DNA from: CAZNKU01 sp045545235
Lineage (GTDB): Bacteria; Bacillota; Clostridia; Monoglobales; Firm-18
Direction: 5' to 3'
Length of the DNA stretch: 30,000 nt
Assembly: GCA_045545235.1 (NCBI GenBank)
Contig: JAZQAN010000073.1
Location: 1 to 30,000, forward strand
Shown: piece by piece, positions 24,915 through 30,000 of the stretch
Numbering within the stretch: the first letter of the stretch is position 1
Layout: each line of letters starts with the position of its first letter
Position numbers and translations under genes: made by a program
The notes under the pieces: generated by a model
Seen by the model: the letters and a program-made list of their open reading frames with translations, nothing else
The model's database searches: none
Told to the model about the DNA's origin: nothing

Positions 24915-27900
24915 ATGCAACTAATTTTAAACAACAGACTATTTAAAGCAGTTGTATGCGTTGGTGTAACTTTAGTTATGCTTGCCACACTCTTTACACC
25001 TTCCGTTTTTGCCGGCTATCAGCCTAATGCTACAAACCGTAATATAATGAATCCCACGGACGACCCCATATATTATTACGAGGGTCCGTGGAATGAGGAT
25101 GGTACTATTAACTATTACTACTATCCGCTTTATGGCGACCCAATGTATATATCCGACGAAACAATGTTCGGTGTATGGGACGAAACTAACGGAGAATGGG
25201 CAACTCTTCCAAGATTCAGATATTCTCAGTTTCCTGCAATGGCAGATGTTGAAGCCGAGGCAAAAAAGGGTAATTACTCTAAAGCCAAGGAAGAACTTTT
25301 AAAATATTATCTTAGTGTAAGATACGAAAGAATTGAACGTACAAGCACATCTCTTTCGGAAACTTCAAGAGATAAGTCTGACGCATATATGGAATCAATG
25401 GCGCGTAATACATACCCTGATGTAATAGGTACAGCCGACCAGATAGGTATCGTGGGTACAACAAATGAATGGCAGACAATATCTGTTGATGTTACCCGTA
25501 TTCTTAATGAGGCGGCAAGTGAATATCCGCAGTTAAATGTGTTGGTGTCATCTGTTGACAAATATTATACAACTGCGGAAGTGTATTCAAATCAGTCTGA
25601 CTATAAGCCTGTTTTGAAAGCAAGAGTAAATGGGATAAATGTGGAATTTCCGTGTGTAATGGACTCCGCTATCCGTGCAGGTATTGAATCAAAAACGAAT
25701 TACGGCATGGATGAAGTAATGATTATTGAAGAGCATGGGTGTTACGAAAATGCTGATAAATCCTATGGTTCTTATGATGAAACAACTTCAAGAGCAATGA
25801 TTGTTTTTGATATAAGCAGTTTAAAAGGTACTGAAAAAATAGAAAATGCAACGATAGAAATTGTTGCAAGAAATACTGCACCAAGAGGTCAAAAGGAACT
25901 TAACTTCTTATGGTATAAAGAGGTAATATGGACAGAAGATGATATATGTTGGGATAGCTTTATTGAACAGCATTGGTTTTCATGCAACGATAAGGAAGCA
26001 TGGGACTTTGTAACACCAAGCGGAGCAGATAAAAAGGGTAAGGTTTGCGGATGGCATAGAGATAATGTAAACACTGTTGCTTCGCGTTATGCGGCTTATG
26101 GTGATGAGCGTTTTGCTTATGCATACCTGCGTTATTTGATGGGTCTTATAAATGGTATAGGCTGTTCACCGGATGTTATGAACTCTCTTGATATGTCAAA
26201 CCATGTAACCAATTCTTCGGATGGGTTGTATAAGTGTATGTCAAGTAAATATATGACAGGTGATATACTTACTTCATTTATAAAGCACTATATATTGCTT
26301 ACTGAACATCAGACAACTGTGGAATTTGGCAAAAGGGACAACAACTGGGCTACATTTGCAACAGGTGCAGTTTATAATTTCCTTGCAAGATTCCCCGAAA
26401 TTGATATGCACGATGAATGGCTTGAAATGGTAAAGGCTGAAAACAAACGAGTTTTGTCCGATGCTACCTTTGAAGATGGTATGTGTATTGAGTTGGCCTT
26501 GGATTATGTAAGGACAATTCTTGGCACATATGCAAATCCTATCAAAACAACTAAGGTAACAGGTGAAGAGCTTCCTTATGATGACGAAATTATGGAAGAT
26601 ATTTACAACACTGTTATGACTGTAGTTAATTGTAGGGGACCGTATTATGATTTCAGTTTGTCTGATAGTAATCACCCATATGACGCAAGCACATATTATA
26701 GTTTAATTAAAACGTGGTATGATTATGGACTTTTTGATGACCCACATCTTACTTATCTTGGCACTAAAGGTGCTAAGGGTGCTTTGCCTACAAACCCCAC
26801 AACAAGATACTGGGATGCACAAAGAACATATATGCGTGGTGGATGGGGTGTAAATGACCTTATGCTTGCCTTTACAAACAATGTTGCCGTAAAAGGTTCT
26901 CACGGTCATAAAGATGCCTTGTCCATTGCAAGCTTTGCGTATGGTGAATATCTTCTTGTTGACCCTGGTTATGGTGGAATTCTTACCGGTGATACACGTG
27001 AATATATGTTGTCGCCTCTAAACCACAATATTGTTACGGTAAATGACTATAAAGACTGGCTGAATGATGGCATTTTATCTTCTGCAAACACATTGCTTGA
27101 GGGTGATGGTAAAGAGATTGCTTACGAATCTAATCTTCAGTATGATTTTACAGAATATTCAACAGAACTGTTTACAACCACTGAACTTTCACAACGAAGT
27201 GTAACCTTTGTTCGTGATGACAATTTCTGGATTATAACGGATTATCATGTACCTAATGATACTTCCGCACAAAATGTATATACACAACATTGGCAATTTC
27301 GTCCCGATTCAAATTTCAAGGTTGATGATAAATACACAGTGGAAACAAACTTTGATGGTGTAAACATAAAACTTGTTCCTGTAGAACATTCGGAAATTGA
27401 TGAAGTAAAGAGGGTTAAAACATATTATTCCGAAGCAAGCGGACAGTTATTGAATAATGAAAAGGCTATGATTGTAAAGACTAAAGACGGCATAGGCAGA
27501 TTTACAACAATCGCTGTTCCTGAAAATGTAGGCGAAGATATTACAGTGGAAACATCCACATTCGATACAGGTATTGATCCTGAACTTGTTAATGCGGCAT
27601 ATTTTACTGTAATCAACAACAAAACAGGTATTAAAAACACATACTATTTCTATCACCTAAATGACGAAAGTAAAAAGCAGGAAGCAAAAATCGGTGAATA
27701 TACAACCGATGCAACTACTTTACTTATAAAGAAAAACAGTGCAGGCAAAACTACTTCCGTATTTATGATGAATGGTACATATCTAAAAAATGATGTACTT
27801 CTTAATGAATATGTTATAAAGTCAAACGAAGTAATAACTTCAATGTCATATAAGATTGCCAATGGTACGATAAGTGTTGCATCAGCATTTTTGGAAGAAG

Positions 27901-28739
27901 ATGATATGAAAAATATTACCCTTTATTCCGAAGGTGCAAACAGTGTGTACTTCACACCAACGGGCAGCAACCTTAAAATAGGTAAGCAGGGCGGATACAT
28001 CTACTTTGGTGACACACCGCTTTTGGATGTTGAAGATTCAGAGGATGACAGTAACGTTGAACCCGATGATTCAGGCGACCGTAACCAGGGCGTTTCCGGT
28101 AAACCAGCCGGTGGCGGTGGTGCAGTTACACCAAAACCTCCTGTTAAGGAAGAAGATAAAACAGAAGATGTAAACCCACCTGTTGAACCCGAACCTGTAA
28201 CTCCATCATATAATGATGTTAATGAAACTGACTGGTATTTTGAATATGTAGAAAAACTTACAGAAAAAAATATTGTTTCAGGTGATGGCACAGGTAACTT
28301 TAACCCAACTGCAAACGTAACCCGAGAACAGTTCCTTAAAATGCTTATAGAAGCATCAGGTATAGAAGCGGAAGAAACAGAAAATGCATTTACAGACGTT
28401 GCAGATGCCTGGTATAAGCCTTATGTATTAAAGGCAAAAGCTTTTGGCATAGTTAATGGTATTTCTGATACAGAGTTTGGTATAGGTACAAACATAACCC
28501 GTCAGGATATGGCGGTTATGATTACCCGTACAATAGAAAAATTGGGAATAATAATTGAAGTAAAAGAAGTTGATGCATTTGCAGACAAAAATAAGGTTTC
28601 TGATTATGCAACAAAAGCTGTTGAATATATGAAGTCAATAGGTCTTATCGAAGGCTATAACAATGAATACAGACCGCATGATAATTTGACAAGAGCAGAA
28701 GCTGCAAAGGTTATTTCCGAATTACTTAAACTACTTTAA
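24915..28739 (+). CDS. SLH-anchored heparinase II/III-type polysaccharide lyase
   Basis: Protein of 1274 residues. Signal peptide to about residue 33 (LATLFTPSVFA). A beta-sandwich of DNRLRE/CBM96-like type lies near 216-330 (SRAMIVFDISSLKG). A helical domain resembling alginate-lyase toroids follows. The heparinase II/III-type domain has the hallmark KGSHGHKDALSIASFAYG and LLVDPGYGG near 659-689, then LNHNIVTVND. A Pro/Gly-rich linker (about 1059-1096) leads to three SLH modules. It would cleave uronic-acid-containing polysaccharide by beta-elimination at the cell surface. The polymer cannot be told; pectic or glycosaminoglycan-like substrates fit. GGAGG (24904-24908) sets the ATG at 24915. 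It is the last gene of the operon. Confidence 0.9.
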   Translation: MQLILNNRLFKAVVCVGVTLVMLATLFTPSVFAGYQPNATNRNIMNPTDDPIYYYEGPWNEDGTINYYYYPLYGDPMYISDETMFGVWDETNGEWATLPRFRYSQFPAMADVEAEAKKGNYSKAKEELLKYYLSVRYERIERTSTSLSETSRDKSDAYMESMARNTYPDVIGTADQIGIVGTTNEWQTISVDVTRILNEAASEYPQLNVLVSSVDKYYTTAEVYSNQSDYKPVLKARVNGINVEFPCVMDSAIRAGIESKTNYGMDEVMIIEEHGCYENADKSYGSYDETTSRAMIVFDISSLKGTEKIENATIEIVARNTAPRGQKELNFLWYKEVIWTEDDICWDSFIEQHWFSCNDKEAWDFVTPSGADKKGKVCGWHRDNVNTVASRYAAYGDERFAYAYLRYLMGLINGIGCSPDVMNSLDMSNHVTNSSDGLYKCMSSKYMTGDILTSFIKHYILLTEHQTTVEFGKRDNNWATFATGAVYNFLARFPEIDMHDEWLEMVKAENKRVLSDATFEDGMCIELALDYVRTILGTYANPIKTTKVTGEELPYDDEIMEDIYNTVMTVVNCRGPYYDFSLSDSNHPYDASTYYSLIKTWYDYGLFDDPHLTYLGTKGAKGALPTNPTTRYWDAQRTYMRGGWGVNDLMLAFTNNVAVKGSHGHKDALSIASFAYGEYLLVDPGYGGILTGDTREYMLSPLNHNIVTVNDYKDWLNDGILSSANTLLEGDGKEIAYESNLQYDFTEYSTELFTTTELSQRSVTFVRDDNFWIITDYHVPNDTSAQNVYTQHWQFRPDSNFKVDDKYTVETNFDGVNIKLVPVEHSEIDEVKRVKTYYSEASGQLLNNEKAMIVKTKDGIGRFTTIAVPENVGEDITVETSTFDTGIDPELVNAAYFTVINNKTGIKNTYYFYHLNDESKKQEAKIGEYTTDATTLLIKKNSAGKTTSVFMMNGTYLKNDVLLNEYVIKSNEVITSMSYKIANGTISVASAFLEEDDMKNITLYSEGANSVYFTPTGSNLKIGKQGGYIYFGDTPLLDVEDSEDDSNVEPDDSGDRNQGVSGKPAGGGGAVTPKPPVKEEDKTEDVNPPVEPEPVTPSYNDVNETDWYFEYVEKLTEKNIVSGDGTGNFNPTANVTREQFLKMLIEASGIEAEETENAFTDVADAWYKPYVLKAKAFGIVNGISDTEFGIGTNITRQDMAVMITRTIEKLGIIIEVKEVDAFADKNKVSDYATKAVEYMKSIGLIEGYNNEYRPHDNLTRAEAAKVISELLKLL

Positions 28740-28747
28740 TATGATAA

Positions 28748-28781
28748 AACAACGCTATGGATATTTACCCATAGCGTTGTT
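28748..28781 (+). terminator. Terminator at the end of the polysaccharide operon
   Basis: AACAACGCTATGG (28748-28760) and its exact complement (28769-28781) form a 13-bp stem, followed by ACTTTATAT. It begins eight bases after the stop of the lyase gene. Confidence 0.85.
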
Positions 28782-28784
28782 ACT

Positions 28785-28856
28785 TTATATCTCAATCAAG
28801 CTTTTGAAATCATACCAATATGCATTATTAACCTCTTCATCAGAGTATTCTTCTGT
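28785..28856 (-). pseudogene. Possible gene-end remnant
   Basis: On the minus strand an open stretch of 23 codons ends at TAA (28787-28785) and reads ...EEYSDEEVNNAYWYDFKSLI.., with plausible amino acid composition. It has no start or RBS. The rest of 28857-29037 holds a TATAAT-like box near 28913, the GC-rich motif and a weak 6-bp hairpin, but no gene. Confidence 0.2.
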
Positions 28857-28951
28857 TTATTTTAACTTATCGTAGTGTTTTCAATATGGTTTTAGTTTAT
28901 ATATGTCCAACATGTATAATGGCTAAATTCACCTTCACAGTTGCAGTTTGT

Positions 28952-28977
28952 TTCGTCGGCTCGTTCGTCAGTTTTTG
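28952..28977 (+). repeat. Dispersed GC-rich motif, copy 3
   Basis: TTCGTCGGCTCGTTCGTCAG followed by TTTTTGA, a near copy of 11035-11057 with a 4-bp TCGT insertion. It is intergenic, between the operon terminator and the DeoR-type gene. Confidence 0.4.
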
Positions 28978-29037
28978 AGTTGGTAAGTCCGCTGGATATG
29001 CCGTCCCTAAACTGCTAGGGATTAATTTACATCCCCT

Positions 29038-29763
29038 TTATTTGTCTGTTTTTTCCCATGGTAATTGTTTGTCACATATTATCAAATCTATATCATTTTT
29101 AGTACATAAAACAAATGTTTTTTCAAGTCCTAATTTTGATGAATCACATAGGAAAATTTTTGTTTTCGAACGTGATAGCATTTTTTTACGCAACGATGTT
29201 TCTCCCTCGGACACATCGCTTATTTCACCATCATTTGATATTGCCTGACTTGAAAAAAATACAATATCAGCATTTATTGAATCAATATAGTTTTCTGCTG
29301 CATTCCCAGTAAATATATTGCTTTGACTATCGAAAAGACCACCGGTGCAATATAGTTTTATTTGCGGGTTTGAACACTCTGAAAAAATCAGTTGATTATT
29401 TGTGATAATTTTTAGGTTTTTATATATATTAGTATATTTAATTATTCTTCTTACAGTTGATGAGCCATCCATTAGTATAGTAGCCCCGTCGAAAATATAT
29501 TTAGATGCTTCTTTTGCAAGTTCATCTTTTACAGTTGAATTATTAGGATCTCGTAACCCGATGGGGATAACCTTGTTAGAATAACCGGCCAAAGTGACTC
29601 CACCATACACTTGGTCTACGTATCCTTTTTGCTCCAAAACCTTAATGTCACGTCTTACTGAAGATTCGCTTGCCCAAACTATTTTAGAAAGTTCTTTAAT
29701 TGTAGAAAATTTATTTTCTTTCAGATAATTTAAAATTGTTTCTTGTCTTTCGTAGATGATCAT
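29038..29763 (-). CDS. DeoR/GlpR-family transcriptional regulator
   Basis: Protein of 241 residues. The N-terminal winged helix-turn-helix reads IYERQETILNYLKENKFSTI, then SESSVRRDIKVLEQKGYVDQ, followed by VYGGVTL, the DeoR signature. The C-terminal sugar-phosphate-binding domain (DeoRC) has ATILMDGSSTVRRI, IITNNQLIF, CTGGLFD and the late KIFLCDSSKLG. The ATG at 29763 has GGGAGA upstream; a TTG at 29778 is less likely. It is divergent from the dehydrogenase gene at 29905 and probably controls it and whatever lies beyond the window, in response to a phosphorylated sugar. Confidence 0.92.
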   Translation of the reverse strand: MIIYERQETILNYLKENKFSTIKELSKIVWASESSVRRDIKVLEQKGYVDQVYGGVTLAGYSNKVIPIGLRDPNNSTVKDELAKEASKYIFDGATILMDGSSTVRRIIKYTNIYKNLKIITNNQLIFSECSNPQIKLYCTGGLFDSQSNIFTGNAAENYIDSINADIVFFSSQAISNDGEISDVSEGETSLRKKMLSRSKTKIFLCDSSKLGLEKTFVLCTKNDIDLIICDKQLPWEKTDK

Positions 29764-29787
29764 ATAGCATTCTCCCAAATGACAAAC

Positions 29788-29804
29788 TTTGAAAAGATTT
29801 CAAA
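29788..29804. promoter_or_regulatory. Candidate DeoR-type operator
   Basis: TTTGAAA-AGA-TTTCAAA is a perfect inverted repeat in the divergent intergenic region. Related half sites, GTCAAATTTTTTCAAATG, occur at about 29869-29886 near the dehydrogenase gene. Binding by the neighbouring regulator is inferred from position. Confidence 0.5.
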
Positions 29805-29818
29805 ATTTGTCTCACTAC

Positions 29819-29846
29819 TTGTTTTTTTCGAGTCTTGTTATATAAT
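29819..29846 (+). promoter_or_regulatory. Candidate promoter of the partial dehydrogenase gene
   Basis: TTGTTT (29819-29824), a 16-bp spacer, and TATAAT (29841-29846), about 58 bases before the ATG at 29905. Confidence 0.55.
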
Positions 29847-29904
29847 AATATCATGATTATCAAAAAGTGTCAAATTTTTTCAAATGTTTTCAGGAGGTAG
29901 TAAA

Positions 29905-30000
29905 ATGGCAGTTATAACAATTATAGGTGCAGGAATGATGGGAAGTGCTCTTGCTTTTCCTGCAAGAGAAAATGAGCATGAGGTAAGAGTTGTAGGGACA
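29905..30000 (+). CDS. NAD(P)-dependent dehydrogenase, glycerol-3-phosphate dehydrogenase-like (partial)
   Basis: Only the first 32 codons are in the window. The start at 29905 follows AGGAGG (29892-29897) by seven bases. ITIIGAGMMGSALAFPA and NEHEVRVVGT form the N-terminal nucleotide-binding fold (GxGxxG) as in NAD(P)-dependent glycerol-3-phosphate dehydrogenases. Ketopantoate-reductase-like or other 6-phosphogluconate-type enzymes cannot be excluded. It is divergent from the DeoR-type regulator. Confidence 0.7.
   Translation, partial: MAVITIIGAGMMGSALAFPARENEHEVRVVGT

Noticed and set aside
28901..28940. Promoter near 28913 (TATAAT) for a plus-strand transcript
   Set aside because: No good -35 box, and no plus-strand gene follows before the convergent DeoR-type gene.
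28998..29020. Terminator for the DeoR-type gene
   Set aside because: TCCCTA and TAGGGA form only a 6-bp stem, and no T-run follows on the minus strand.

Overview
The window looks like the chromosome of a spore-forming, low-GC Firmicute, most likely a clostridial member of the gut or rumen. The evidence is a complete spoIIIA sporulation operon followed by an Asp23 gene, AT-rich sequence with consensus SigA-type promoters, and several secreted proteins carrying S-layer homology (SLH) modules. Many SLH-anchored carbohydrate-active proteins recall pectin degraders such as Monoglobus, but that placement is an inference from gene content only.

Region 1 (1-950). A minus-strand folate ECF transporter S component (FolT-like) is preceded by a tetrahydrofolate riboswitch and a perfect TTGACA-17-TATAAT promoter. 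Two palindromes lie beyond its 3' end.

Region 2 (1001-5912). spoIIIAA to spoIIIAH lie tightly packed or overlapping on the plus strand. They encode the channel between mother cell and forespore. An Asp23/Gls24 gene and an initiator tRNA-fMet gene, with its own promoter and terminator, follow.

Region 3 (about 6080-10850). This is a restriction-modification island. Plus strand: a small XRE regulator preceded by tandem repeats, a Nudix hydrolase, an m5C methyltransferase (M1), and two paralogous PD-(D/E)XK endonucleases (R1, R2) that both resemble R.HhaI from memory. Minus strand, convergent: a second m5C methyltransferase (M2) that is a very close relative of M.HhaI, including its target-recognition region, and a 100-residue protein. 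M2 probably modifies GCGC. Its perfect-consensus promoter has two GCGC sites inside the 17-bp spacer, which suggests that expression is controlled by its own methylation. This is the most interesting signal in the window.

Region 4 (11170-28781). An AraC-type regulator is followed by what appears to be one 16.7-kb operon: a Gfo/Idh/MocA oxidoreductase, a GH28-type protein, a GH1 beta-glycosidase, an SLH protein of 925 residues, a 2028-residue modular SLH protein (Ig-like, InlB-type repeats, F5/8 type C), and an SLH-anchored heparinase II/III-type polysaccharide lyase. The three large proteins have signal peptides and would sit on the cell surface. The three smaller enzymes have none and would act in the cytoplasm. 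No transporter is encoded here.

Region 5 (28785-30000). A minus-strand DeoR-type regulator is divergent from a partial Rossmann-fold dehydrogenase gene resembling glycerol-3-phosphate dehydrogenase that runs off the window.

All family assignments come from reading motifs and from memory of family members. No database search was made.
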